NCBI RefSeq assembly: GCF_023898315.1
Contig: NC_064616.1
Coordinates: 544,351,602-544,415,601, forward strand
Direction of reading: 5' to 3'
Source: Schistocerca nitens
Taxonomy: Eukaryota > Arthropoda > Insecta > Orthoptera > Acrididae
Length of the DNA stretch: 64,000 nucleotides
Shown: piece by piece, positions 11,390-22,489 of the stretch
Numbering within the stretch: the first letter of the stretch is position 1
Layout: every line of letters starts with the position of its first letter
Notes under the pieces: generated by a model
Seen by the model: the letters and a program-made list of their open reading frames with translations, nothing else
Databases searched by the model: none
Told to the model about the DNA's origin: nothing
Translations under genes and position numbers: made by a program

Positions 11390-13828
11390 GTTAGTATACG
11401 ACAATACACGCTTGCGTTTTTGATAGAAGAGGTTACGCTGAGACTGTTTTGGAACGCTTTACTGTGTTATGTTAGTTTCGTTTTGTCTTAATTTGCTATC
11501 ATATATTCCAACAATGATGACCTACCTGACACTTCACTTGAAAAATAAAGTGCCTTAATCTATATTTTCCTGTAGTGTATACTAGCGTTTCAGGGTGAAT
11601 AAAGAATTTTCTGTTAGGAAGTTCCTTCTACACCACTGTAGAGTATCTTTACGAATATTCTTTAAATTAATGTGTTAGGTTAAGAAACAGCCGCAAATTT
11701 TCGAAGCCGGTGTTATAGATAATGGTGGAAGAGAAAAAGTTTCCCATTTGTTACCACTTGATCAAACACAGCCTGGGAGCCGCTAAGATTGGCTTCTTGT
11801 CTTTGTAGCATTCGACCAGCCTGCTGAAGGAGCTGTCTCTATCACCATAGTAAATGAGTTTTGTTTGATTACCCAAGTTCCTTAGGCATTGGCGATAAAA
11901 TGTCTCATTTCTGTTACTCCTATACAAACAATATCTCACTCACCGTATGTGCAAGAGCAGTACGGAACAAACATTAAATGATAAGTTAAGCACGAGTTAA
12001 TTTGGTAAGAAAGACCTTAAGTCACGCATAAAGCTTCATATCTCATACTATGTGCAACTATAGTACTCGGTTACTCTCGCTGTCAGAGACATCTCTTGGG
12101 GAATGTAATTTCACACCCATTTAGCACATATGACGATACTTAGAGGAGTACAGAGCATAGGAAAGGTGAATCAAGGAAGAACCAATTAATCAATTGAACA
12201 TTAACTACGTAGGAACAACCTCTATAAATCCGAGATATCCAATACGTCACGAACAACCACGAGTTCAGTAAGTAAGTATGTAGTTAATTACATGATCAGC
12301 AAGGACTGTGGAATTTGGTGCTTTGAATGTTAATGAAAGAAATCGTGCCGGATATGTTTACCGTGCATATAGGGATTAGTAGTACTGAATGTAATTATTA
12401 TCACGTAATTAAAGAGAGATGCTACGAAAAGTTAGTGGAAGGACAGTCACTCCGCAAAGAAAAGCAGTTTCATTCCAATAAAATCGACGTACTGAGAATT
12501 ATACGCATGCAACAGTGTTTGTTAGACTTAATGAGTTGCACGGCCTCTAATAGAAACGACCTTTTTCTGTAAAGCCCAAGAACGATATCACATGGTGGAC
12601 AGTGCCTCACACAGGATGGGCTCAAACTACAGGGCATGTCGCACACAAACTGGAAACCAACAGGACTTTCTTGAATATAAAGAAGAAAGATTGCCGAAAG
12701 TGATCAGATAAAAAAATAGTACCGGATTTTGGGACTGAAAAGGGATAGTACAGTAAACCATTTAGGTTCGGTGCAGACAGGTGGAGCGCAATCACAGTGA
12801 TACAGAAAAGCGAAGAGACTCTATATTTGTAGAACTCTGTGAGACGCACCCACATGCCTTGCTCATACTGCGGCATCAAGCAGTCAGACCTGCAAGATGA
12901 GTGATCTGCCAAGCGAGTGGATTCATTCTTATTTATCTAGTAACATGAGCTCTAGTACTCACAACTAAGTTACAAACTATTCTCCTGTTTGAATATTACG
13001 CAACGGAAACGGATAACGCACATCTGACTATTAGTAACTTACACAACTCTGACTGTTCACTACGCACTGGCAATACCACATATTCTTTCTTACCCAACGG
13101 CTTTGACCAACACGTGGCCATCGCACTGAATATGAATGGCGCACACATTACAAATTCTGGATATCATGACAACATACTATTCGAAGGAAGAGGCCACCAA
13201 TCCTTTTCTTTTCACTATCTTTTTTATTCCGATAAATTCTATAAACTAAACACACCATTACATTTTCTACAACAATTACACATGAGAAACTCCGCCCAGT
13301 GGGCATGGCTTTACATTGGGGATTCTCTGTCTTATGGTCTTGTAATTATCTAACACTACAGTGCACTTTCTGGATAGCATGGTGGATCTTTTGCTATATC
13401 TCACACATCGACTCTCACACCCATCATCACGAAAATTTCCTCCAGACCGAGCGGTACAAAAAGGAACATGCATAACCCACTGCCTCTGAACCTATCTTAC
13501 TACTCTCCCATGCAAACCACACATACTTAAATATCATGAAATACACCACACTGGCAACATGGAATACAACACGAGGAATATTCACAACCTTATAGTCACA
13601 TCACTTTCAGCTTTCGCACTTCAATTAGTATCCATCCCAGTTTCGCACGACACTGCCCCTCTTCGTAACTTTTCTTTCCTACTATGAACTCTGGAGGATA
13701 TATGCACGTCTTCCTGTGCAATGAAAGCTTAGTGGCGTTGCTGGATAGACGGCTGACTCACCTTGCTTCACTCTCAGAGTGTTGTAGTTTGAATCAAGCG
13801 CCACACGGAAACATAACACGCAAAGTAA
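11390..13828. other. No gene recognised
   Basis: About 2.4 kb of AT-rich sequence with only short frames (the longest about 100 codons, without domains or splice support). No inverted or direct repeat bounding an element was seen. Confidence 0.5.
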
Positions 13829-13830
13829 TA

Positions 13831-15252
13831 CACTCCTGGAAATGGAAAAAAGAACACATTGACACCGGTGTGTCAGACCCACCATACTTGCTCCGGACAC
13901 TGCGAGAGGGCTGTACAAGCAATGATCACACGCACGGCACAGCGGACACACCAGGAACCGCGGTGTTGGCCGTCGAATGGCGCTAGCTGCGCAGCATTTG
14001 TGCACCGCCGCCGTCAGTGTCAGCCAGTTTGCCGTGGCACACGGAGCTCCATCGCAGTCTTTAACACTGGTAGCATGCCGCGACAGCGTGGACGTGAACC
14101 GTATGTGCAGTTGACGGACTTTGAGCGAGGGCGTATAGTGGGCATGCGGGAGGCCGGGTGGACGTACCGCCGAATTGCTCAACACGTGGGGCGTGAGGTC
14201 TCCACAGTACATCGATGTTGTCGCCAGTGGTCGGCGGAAGGTTCACGTGCCCGTCGACCTGGGACCGGACCGCAGCGACGCACGGATGCACGCCAAGACC
14301 GTAGGATCCTACGCAGTGCCGTAGGGGACCGCACCGCCACTTCCCAGCAAATTAGGGACACTGTTGCTCCTGGGGTATCTGCGAGGACCATTCGCAACCG
14401 TCTCCATGAAGCTGGGCTACGGTCCCGCTCACCGTTAGGCCGTCTTCCGCTCACGCCCCAACATCGTGCAGCCCGCCCCCAGTGGTGTCGCGACAGGCGT
14501 GAATGGAGGGACGAATGGAGACGTGTCGTCTTCAGCGATGAGAGTCGCTTCTGCCTTGGTGTCAATGATGGTCGTATGCGTGTTTGGCGCCGTGCAGGTG
14601 AGCGCCACAATCAGGACTGCATACGACCGAGGCACACAGGGCCAACACCCGGCATCATGGTGTGGGGAGCAATCTCCTACACTGGCCGTACACCACTGGT
14701 GATCGTCGAGGGGACACTGAATAGTGCACGGTACATCCAAACCGTCATCGAACCCATCGTTCTACCATTCCTAGACCGGCAAGGGAACTTGCTGTTCCAA
14801 CAGGACAATGCACGTCCGCATGTATCCCGTGCCACCCAACGTGCTCTAGAAGGTGTAAGTCAACTACCCTGGCCAGCAAGATCTCCGGATCTGTCCCCCA
14901 TTGAGCATGTTTGGGACTGGTTGAAGCGTCGTCTCACGCGGTCTGCACGTCCAGCACGAACGCTGGTCAAACTGAGGCGCCAGGTGGAAATGGCATGGCA
15001 AGCCGTTCCACAGGACTACATCCAGCATCTCTACGATCGTCTCCATGGGAGAATAGCAGCCTGCATTGCTGCGAAATGTGGATATACACTGTACTAGTGC
15101 CGACATTGTGCATACTCTGTTGCCTGTGTCTATGTGCCTGTGGTTCTGTCAGTGTGATCATGTGATGTATCTGACCCCAGGAATGTGTCAATAAAGTTTC
15201 CCCTTCCTGGGACAATGAATTCACGGTGTTCTTATTTCAATTTCCAGGAGTG
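13831..15252 (+). mobile_element. Complete Tc1-like transposon, TA flanks
   Basis: The terminal inverted repeats are 27 bp with 25 matches (CACTCCTGGAAAT.GAAA.AAGAACAC at both ends), flanked by TA dinucleotides at 13829-13830 and 15253-15254, the target duplication of the Tc1/mariner superfamily. The element is 1,422 bp and holds one uninterrupted transposase gene, so it could be an active or very recent copy. Confidence 0.95.
14075..15097 (+). CDS. Tc1-like transposase, 340 aa, intact, DD32E spacing
   Basis: This cut-and-paste DDE transposase binds the element's terminal repeats and moves it into TA sites. The ATG at 14075 (MPRQRGREP) is chosen over upstream open codons because it gives the usual 340-residue length and starts at the first DNA-binding helix. 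Residues 12-53 form the first helix-turn-helix, a GTGPQRR linker (63-69) resembles the GRPR-type motif, and a second helix-turn-helix spans about 72-112. Catalytic residues are D155 (VFSDESRF), D244 (FQQDNARPH) and E277 (SPIEHVWD). The last two are separated by 32 residues, two fewer than the classic DD34E arrangement; the shortening lies between the RPH and LPWP motifs. The C-terminus ends KCGYTLY, near the usual family end. No stops or frameshifts. Confidence 0.95.
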   Translation: MPRQRGREPYVQLTDFERGRIVGMREAGWTYRRIAQHVGREVSTVHRCCRQWSAEGSRARRPGTGPQRRTDARQDRRILRSAVGDRTATSQQIRDTVAPGVSARTIRNRLHEAGLRSRSPLGRLPLTPQHRAARPQWCRDRREWRDEWRRVVFSDESRFCLGVNDGRMRVWRRAGERHNQDCIRPRHTGPTPGIMVWGAISYTGRTPLVIVEGTLNSARYIQTVIEPIVLPFLDRQGNLLFQQDNARPHVSRATQRALEGVSQLPWPARSPDLSPIEHVWDWLKRRLTRSARPARTLVKLRRQVEMAWQAVPQDYIQHLYDRLHGRIAACIAAKCGYTLY

Positions 15253-15313
15253 TATTAAGAACATTTTCGTCACACACCCGAGTCCTCAACTGATACCATA
15301 GACGAGTGCTTCT

Positions 15314-15508
15314 GCCGGCCGGTGTGGCCGTGCGGTTCTAGGCACTTCAGTCTGGAACGGCGTGACCGCTACGGTCGCATTTTCGAATCCTGCCTCGGGC
15401 ATGGATGTGTGTGATGTCCTTAGGTTAGTTAGGTTTAAGTAGTTCTTAGTTCTAGGGGACTGATGACCTCAGATTTTAAGTCCAATAGTGCTCAGAGCCA
15501 TTTGAACC
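15314..15508 (+). mobile_element. tRNA-derived SINE (major family) with TSD
   Basis: The element starts GCCGGCCGGTGTGGCCG, has a damaged B box (TTTTCGAATCC) and the 3' body ending GCTCAGAGCCATTTGAACC. The flanking repeat ACGAGTGCTTCT / ACGAGTACTTCT (15302-15313 and 15509-15520) is a 12-bp target-site duplication with one mismatch. Confidence 0.92.
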
Positions 15509-15520
15509 ACGAGTACTTCT

Positions 15521-18340
15521 CTATATCCTTAGTCTCATACACAGATTGAGACTCACACAGTACTCACCACGTGGAAGTATTCGTCTCTAACTTCAAGTCC
15601 TGCACACGCCATTTCTTAAATATTTCCAACTTATAGCACACACGCCAGTTATTCAGCTTAACTTTAGCACTCGTAAGTATTTCAACTTATATCTACACGT
15701 GATTCCATTGTGACCGTTGGTCAATTCCGAAGGTTACTACGATCCCCTTAATATTACCTGCCTGTCATTTAATTCTCCAACCTAAAGTTCCTGAAACAGA
15801 GAAATAATTATTCTAAACAACTCTTACGTATTTCACATGCATACCATGTCTCCACTCTTTGGTCTTTACATAGAACACCTAAGACAGGTCTTACCAACAG
15901 AAGATCCAGCGGCAGAATGCTGAAACATGGCCGTTCTTCAAGTCATTTTGCACCTCTGTCGAGGTGGGGGAAGACAATGCTACCCATTGGTCAGCCACAT
16001 TTCAGGCGCTCAAAGCTGAGGTAAATTTCATTTCTTTGGTTCCACCACAGGTGACCAAAGGACCGTCTCAAAGATGATCATGTATTCATATTCACTATCT
16101 GCAGTTAGCAGACGACCATACATTCATTCATTTCACAGATCTCACCAAACTGGATGTAGTGATTTATTTTGTGGGAGTGCACATGTGTTCAATTAAATAA
16201 ATAAATTGTCCTTCTTTCCTACACTGGTATCCGGCTTCGGTGTATTAAGTGAAACTGAGTTTATATTATAAAAAATAAGTTGTTCTGACAAGAATAATGT
16301 TGTACCTAATTTCAATGTCGGTCGGTACTGTACCCTTTCACCACCGGCTACCAATGCAGAAAAAAATTACATGGTACTATCCCTGCAATGCGAGGGTAGT
16401 TCCGAACATTTTTTTAAGGAAGCTCTATTCAAACAAACGTAGCAAGTCATCATAATAACAAGGAGGAGACCTTAGCCCCTGGTGACCTCAAATAAACGAC
16501 CAAATGCTGTTACTTTACCAAATTATTGAAACAGTTGTTGCATTATTGTACTCTCCACAATCGAGAGTAACGTACACATACAAAATTACAACAATCCAAA
16601 TGACAAATAAAACATTACATTATACAAATAAAAAATAATCGTGAGATAAAAATTTGCTTAGTTACAGGGATCTCTGTTATTTTTAGGAGTTATCCAAACT
16701 TTACTAATTCTATAACAAATAAAAGAGTACTGATTGTAGTCATAATATTGTAAATAGCTCACCATCCACACACAGAGCAAGTAATCTGACATTCATAAAT
16801 TGCGTTGTAATAATCTTTACACGGCAATGTCTAAATACAAAAAAACAAAATCAACAAAAGGAAAAAAAATGGCTTACACTATTTATATGTAGAATGTCAG
16901 GCTCCATATCATTACTCTAAAATGTACGTCAAACGTACTGAGAAATGAAATTGAGAAAAAAAAACAATGAAATATACCACAAGTTACATACTGGTTACGT
17001 AATATAGTCTGTCTAAGACATCATGTCATACCTCATTAACCATCATCACTTAAGCAATTACCACCAGTACTCGACTGTGAGTTTAACCATATCCTTCTCC
17101 ACCAGTACAAATACCTGCTACTGAGCTACTCAGTCCACCAACTTTGATCAATACACACAGTAAATAGTTAGCAATAAGTGCTTGAATGCACCAGTAGCTC
17201 TCGTATTTTACTTCACTGCTCATTTCTCTATTGTTACATGTTTAGACGACAAGAACTTGCATTTCGACTGGCCTCCGTTACACTTCAATATGAAATATCA
17301 CTACTGTGATAATGAAAATAAAAGGCTTCAGTCACCACACCAACAAGATTATTACTGTCCACAACATCAAAATGCATCAGTTAATTCCGATATTTGTTGT
17401 GCAATGCAAACTCTTGTCCCCTGTGACAACGTTATGGACCAATGCAACAAGAGCCGCTACGTTATTATTGCTCCACTAGCTAATAATTAAAGCATCCTTG
17501 TACCAAATATTCTAATAAACATGGTACGTGAACTTTATAACCCAGGACAAACAAAAAAAAACACTAACTATTCTAAACACATTCGTTAATCAAATACAAT
17601 TACACTTGCCGTCCCTTCAGGAATGAAACATATAAAAAAATGTACACAGTTACAAATACAAATACATTATTCCCTGTCTTGCGAGTCACACGGAATCATT
17701 TCATTCTGTGATTTTCTTGGGGTCAAAAAGTTGCTGATAGTTTTCCTAGAAACACTGTCTCGGTGTTGAAGCTCTCCCATGGTTACCCGGACGAAAGTCT
17801 TTAAGTCACTCAAAACGTCATTTTGAGCACGCACTGAACTGTAAAGTGTATCTCACATTAAACACAAATGTCATAGTCACTCTCAGAGTACCATCCACAC
17901 GAAACTGGTCGTCCAGAAATGGCCCTGCAACTACTGTTATCCACGGTCCTGCCCTTTCGGTTCACGGTGTAATTAAGTCTTATGTTCCAACAAACAGCAC
18001 CTATCCTCACACCAATTAAAGACTATGTCTCCTACTACAAATGCAAATGTCAGTGTCCCGCTTTAATTTCTTGCGTTCATACAATAATTAGTCACCAAAT
18101 GACAACTGTCCTCATTAAGTATACCAAGCGTCCCACATGCATTTTACAAAGCACACTTAACAAATCACTGCCAAAATTTTATGGATCCCACCGTTCAGTG
18201 GTCAAGACCAAACAATACAACCATCCTGTGTGCTAAAGACAAAATCTTTTCCACCACTCACAACGTGGAAACACCAACATACGAGCAGTCATCTTGTTTC
18301 ACTACTCCACAGCCCAGTACTAGTTAATAGTTGCAGTTAA
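15521..18340. other. No gene recognised
   Basis: AT-rich DNA with short frames only. The frame at 17182-17490 (102 codons) is rich in His, Asn and Cys with no matching domain. No element ends were identified. Confidence 0.5.
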
Positions 18341-18344
18341 ATAG

Positions 18345-18700
18345 TGCCCGCCGGACTCTGCCGCGTGTCGTTCATTCTGCCGTCGCACCACTGCCACGCG
18401 AGCCGTTGAGCAGAAAAACCATCCGCTGTTGCCTCCACGGGATACTGTCTCCAGTCATAAGGGTGGCGCAACTTATGAATGGCCAATAGTAGGTGCGTGT
18501 CACCCCAGGCCGTTGACCTGCTGTAGCGGGCGCGTGGAGTGTATCTCGATTGGCAGTGGAGTGGGGAGCGCAGCGGCTCTGTCGCCTCTCACATGGCGAC
18601 GTCAGCTAGGCCTACCGCTTTCTTATGCGGTACGGGCGCGTTCTGCTTAGCATCTCAGCGCTACGACACACAGTGAGTCAGATCCATCCGTGCATCTCGT
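18345..18700. other. GC- and CpG-rich block in AT-rich DNA
   Basis: From about 18345 to 18700 the base composition switches sharply to GC-rich with many CpG dinucleotides (for example the 'gccgcgtgtcg' and 'gcgggcgcgtgg' stretches). No convincing coding frame or splice site is visible. It could be a promoter or first-exon region of an unseen gene, or a GC-rich element fragment such as an LTR. Confidence 0.4.
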
Positions 18701-18929
18701 AACATTACAGACAAAATGATATTCTTACAGTATTTGAATACTCATTGATTACATGTATGATCTATTAGATACGTTGGTAATAAAGGAATCTTTGTTCTAA
18801 AAAACATAAAATCATACACCCTAGTTTTCTACGCATACAACATCAACATTTATCCCTTTTCGATATAAAGCCCACACTTGTGCTATTGATTGTACCTCTC
18901 GTCCCTCATACAAAACATGAAATTGTTAA

Positions 18930-19273
18930 AAAAAAAAGGAGTAAGGTACAATCCATATAGCTCATAATTACAATATCAAATAGTAGACTACTTTAACATC
19001 CTATCACAGTGAACATATTAGAAACTGTTGATTCTAAAACTACAATATACAACGCACCTTTGTGCTTGTGACAGACTGAAGTTAATATCCCTTAAAAGTG
19101 TTCTAACAAAAAAAGAAACAATCTATACAGCTCACCAGTACCTATTACATAATGTTAAATAGTAAACTATTTTAACATCTTAACACAGTTAACATTTTTT
19201 AAACTGATGACTCTAAATCTACAACATACAGTGCACCTTTGTGCTTGTGACAGATAGAAATTAGTATCTCTTT
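18930..19273. repeat. Two-copy tandem repeat, period about 179 bp
   Basis: Two diverged copies stand head to tail. Shared landmarks are 'caat..atatagctca' (18949 and 19119), 'taaactattttaacatc' and the perfect GCACCTTTGTGCTTGTGACAG at 19054 and 19233, which sets the 179-bp spacing. No coding function is visible. Confidence 0.8.
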
Positions 19274-19953
19274 ACATATTTTACCTTTTATTATATATAA
19301 CAACATTTCTAGGACATGTATGTACCATCCACATGACGTCATATCCTGACCTCTCATCGAGGTTCATCCAAATCAAACAATAAAGCACAATAATGTTTTA
19401 GTTATGGATCGGTAGCATCCCCTTTACAGTAGTGTGCGCATTGATCACACTACTCTACGACTCTCACTCAACTGACACCACATTTTCCTTCTCATTCAAT
19501 CCATTAACCCTGCTGTTCTGTTCGGGTCTATATGACCCGAAACGAATATGAACGTTATTTTACATTATGTAAATACCAATATATATTTATGAAACTTTGT
19601 GACTTTGTCTGAAAATGGATGAGCAGCATGTGTTTTAAAAGGTTTTAAAAAAGTTTAAGAAGTTTGGGCTTCAACTGTAATAGTTGCATATGTAATGTTC
19701 GGGTCATAATGACCCGACACAAATATGTTTAGTGTAACTCGTATTTATTTCTAAAATCTGGAAATGGCGAAAATTATTTTTGTTGTGTTGTGTGGGAATA
19801 GTGACTGCATCATTCCAACTTACTCTCAACAATCACCTAAAGCTCCATGCGTTCACAACAATGGGCTTGTTTGTTGCTTTCCCCAGGAAATAATAATTGG
19901 CAGTTCTCAATAATTGGAATGCTTTGTTTCTGCCCAGTTTGACTTGTGACACC

Positions 19954-21621
19954 ATGGCGATGAGACCATTGAATGATCGTGAGTTGGAAGAAATAGTAAA
20001 TGCCTCACCAGATGAAGGATCACTTTCTGAGTTTGAAGATCACATCAGCAATGCATCTGAAAGCGAGTGTTCCGATGACAGTTACGACAGTCCACAGCCC
20101 ATACAAAATAGTGTAGAGACTTTTCTTTCTAAAAATGGGAATATAGAATGGCAGTTGCATCCACCAGCACAACATGGTCGCCTACCAGCTTCGAACATCA
20201 TCAAGAGTACCCCAGGAGTTACCAGGTATGCAGTCAGCAGAATATCTGATGTAAAATGTTCATTTGAAGCAGTATTTCACACAGCGCTTCAAAATGAAAT
20301 AATAGAGATGACAAATATTGAAGGGCAGCGAGTTTATGGTGAACAGTGGACAGATATTGATGGTTCTGTTTTCCATGCATACTTAGGACTCTTACTCCTA
20401 GCGGGTGTATATCGATCTCATGGGGAGTCTACAAAAAGTTTGTGGGATAAAGATACTGGGCGAAACATATTTCGAGCAACCATGTCTCATGAAACATTCT
20501 GTAAGATATCACGTGTCCTGCGATTTGACAAGAAATCTACTAGAGAGGAAAGACGACGTACTGACAAACTTGCCGCAATTCGTAGTATTTGGGAGAAGTG
20601 GGTAGAGGTCCTTCCTAAACTGTATAATCCAGGAGAAAATGTTACTGTTGACGAGCAGTTAGTAGCATTTAGAGGTCGCTGTCCATTCAAGCAGTATATC
20701 CCAAGTAAACCGGCAAAATATGGGATCAAAATATGGACCATGTGTGACAGCAAAACTTCATACGTACTGAAAGCCCAAATTTATACAGGAAAGGTGAGTG
20801 GAGCGGCACCAGAAAGAAATCAGGGAATGAGGGTGGTATCTGATCTCACTTCTGAGTTACGTGGTCAGAATATCACGTGTGACAACTTTTTTACGTCGTA
20901 CAATTTGGGGCAGCTGCTTCTGAAAAGGAAATTGACTATGTTGGGAACTATACGGAAAAATAAGCCGGAGCTTCCACACAAAATGACCAACAAGGAGGTA
21001 CACAGCTCTTCATTTTACTTCACAAATGACACTACTGTGGTTAATTATATTCCTAAGAGACACAAGAATGTTGTACTTATGAGCACTCTCCACCATGATG
21101 CGGAAATCAGTGACAGGGCTGATAAGAAGCCAAAAATGATTTTGGACTATAATTCAACCAAAGGTGCTGTAGACACGCTTGATCAGTTATTAGGTACATA
21201 TACATGCAAACGAAAAAGTAATAGGTGGCCAATGATAGTTTTCTACAATATTCTTGATGTTTCTGCTTATAATGCATACGTTTTGTGGATTTCGGTTGAC
21301 CCTAATTGGAATGCAAGCAAATTGACTAGAAGGAGAATATTCTTGGAGGAACTTGGAAAGTCACTGATAAAAGAACATATTGCATCAAGAACGCATTTCC
21401 CAAGAACAGAAGATTCTTTGAGAATGGTCACAAGCATCCAAAACCCGAATGATGTGGGTGGTGTGTCAGAATCGGTAACAACAAGAAAATCTACAAAACG
21501 TGCACGCTGTAAGTTCTGTCCATCAAGTAATGACAATAAAACAAACATGGTGTGTGGAAAATGTAGTAAACATATTTGCAAGAAACATGTAACCTACTTG
21601 TGTCCACAGTGCAAGCAGTAA
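19954..21621 (+). CDS. piggyBac-family transposase, 555 aa, intact
   Basis: The product is a DDD transposase that excises and reinserts its element at TTAA. The frame is open from 19897, but the codon there is TTG; the ATG at 19954 has a strong context (ACACCATGG) and is taken as the start. Numbered from 19897, the acidic N-terminus (residues 35-65) precedes the DDE_Tnp_1_7 domain, with catalytic candidates D252 (VTVDEQLV), D329 (ITCDNFFTSY) and D417 (MILDYNSTKGAVD). The C-terminus (538-572) is a cysteine-rich, zinc-binding domain with three C-x2-C pairs, which in piggyBac elements binds the transposon ends. No stop or frameshift is present, so recent activity is plausible. It resembles PGBD4-type proteins more than the moth element; that is judgement from motifs. 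Confidence 0.95.
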   Translation: MAMRPLNDRELEEIVNASPDEGSLSEFEDHISNASESECSDDSYDSPQPIQNSVETFLSKNGNIEWQLHPPAQHGRLPASNIIKSTPGVTRYAVSRISDVKCSFEAVFHTALQNEIIEMTNIEGQRVYGEQWTDIDGSVFHAYLGLLLLAGVYRSHGESTKSLWDKDTGRNIFRATMSHETFCKISRVLRFDKKSTREERRRTDKLAAIRSIWEKWVEVLPKLYNPGENVTVDEQLVAFRGRCPFKQYIPSKPAKYGIKIWTMCDSKTSYVLKAQIYTGKVSGAAPERNQGMRVVSDLTSELRGQNITCDNFFTSYNLGQLLLKRKLTMLGTIRKNKPELPHKMTNKEVHSSSFYFTNDTTVVNYIPKRHKNVVLMSTLHHDAEISDRADKKPKMILDYNSTKGAVDTLDQLLGTYTCKRKSNRWPMIVFYNILDVSAYNAYVLWISVDPNWNASKLTRRRIFLEELGKSLIKEHIASRTHFPRTEDSLRMVTSIQNPNDVGGVSESVTTRKSTKRARCKFCPSSNDNKTNMVCGKCSKHICKKHVTYLCPQCKQ

Positions 21622-21997
21622 GAAAAGAACTGTAGTATTTTATAAGATGATTGTATTGAAAATTCTGTTGTTTCAAATTTATGTGAATACTTGTGCCTAA
21701 ACTACAATCAGTAAGAAGAGAGGATTCTAAAGTTGTAGTGCTTTCTATGTTGGAATGTAATAAAAAAACTGTAGTGTGTTCTGTACTGTAGTGTGCTCTA
21801 AGATGAATATCTGTAATGACAACTGTCTGTTGTTAGAAAATGTCAATACTTACGTCTAAACTGTCAACAATAAGAATAGAAGTATGGAAAAACTGTAGTG
21901 CTTTCTAAGTTGAATGCCTGTAATGGAAACTGTCTGTTGTTTCAAATTTATGTGCATATTTAAATGAAAAATATCCCTCAATAAAGTTGTATGCATT

Positions 21998-22017
21998 GTT
22001 ATTATTATTATTATTAC

Positions 22018-22052
<35 letters not shown>
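21998..22052. repeat. TTA/ATT trinucleotide microsatellite
   Basis: A run of TTA/ATT units, broken once by ACC, lies near the 3' end of the piggyBac element. A shorter ATA/AAT run occupies the matching place in the decayed copy (53401-53439), so the array was probably part of the ancestral element. Confidence 0.9.
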
Positions 22053-22053
<1 letters not shown>

Positions 22054-22489
22054 TAACAAGGTACTGGAATAGAACAACAATGTCGATAGCTAAAACTGTA
22101 CCAAAATTTATGTTTCTAAAGCATTTTGATATGTCGGGTCATATTGACCCGAACAGTATATATGTCAAGTAAAAGTGAACAGAACAGCAGGGTTAATACA
22201 CCAGCAGAATAGGTCTAGAAGTCAGCTAACCGTAACACCACCACACTCACGTCAACATACCATACCTTTGCTCCCTTATACTCAACCACATAACACATGG
22301 AGTTGTTTCGGAGATAGCATTCCAGTCTCCGATTTCGTCCTTTTACTCTGGCACCTCTCTCGACCGGCTTACCTCTGCATTCACATTACCGATTATTCAT
22401 CCTGCTAAATATCAACTTAGAATAGCGACATTTCATCTAAGAACAAAAATACATAGATTATTCATCCTGCAAAATAACTGTAGACATTC

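Larger units (their letters stand above)
19508..22192 (+). mobile_element. Complete piggyBac transposon, TTAA flanks
   Basis: The element is 2,685 bp and is bounded by TTAA at 19504-19507 and 22193-22196, the target site of piggyBac elements. Its ends are a perfect 16-bp inverted repeat, CCCTGCTGTTCTGTTC. Inside the ends lie three copies of a palindrome TCGGGTC-N5-GACCCGA (19522-19540, 19699-19717 and 22134-22152), likely transposase binding sites. It carries one uninterrupted transposase gene. A decayed relative is at about 53237-55652. Confidence 0.95.

Noticed and set aside
13859..14074. Longer N-terminus for the Tc1-like transposase
   Set aside because: The upstream open codons do not start with a suitable ATG and overlap the terminal repeat region; ATG at 14075 gives the normal family length.
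14179..14610. Minus-strand frames of up to 176 codons over the Tc1-like element
   Set aside because: Shadows of the GC-richer transposase coding strand; no motif or start supports them.
19897..19953. Extra 19 residues at the piggyBac transposase N-terminus
   Set aside because: The codon at 19897 is TTG; the first ATG, in a strong context, is at 19954.
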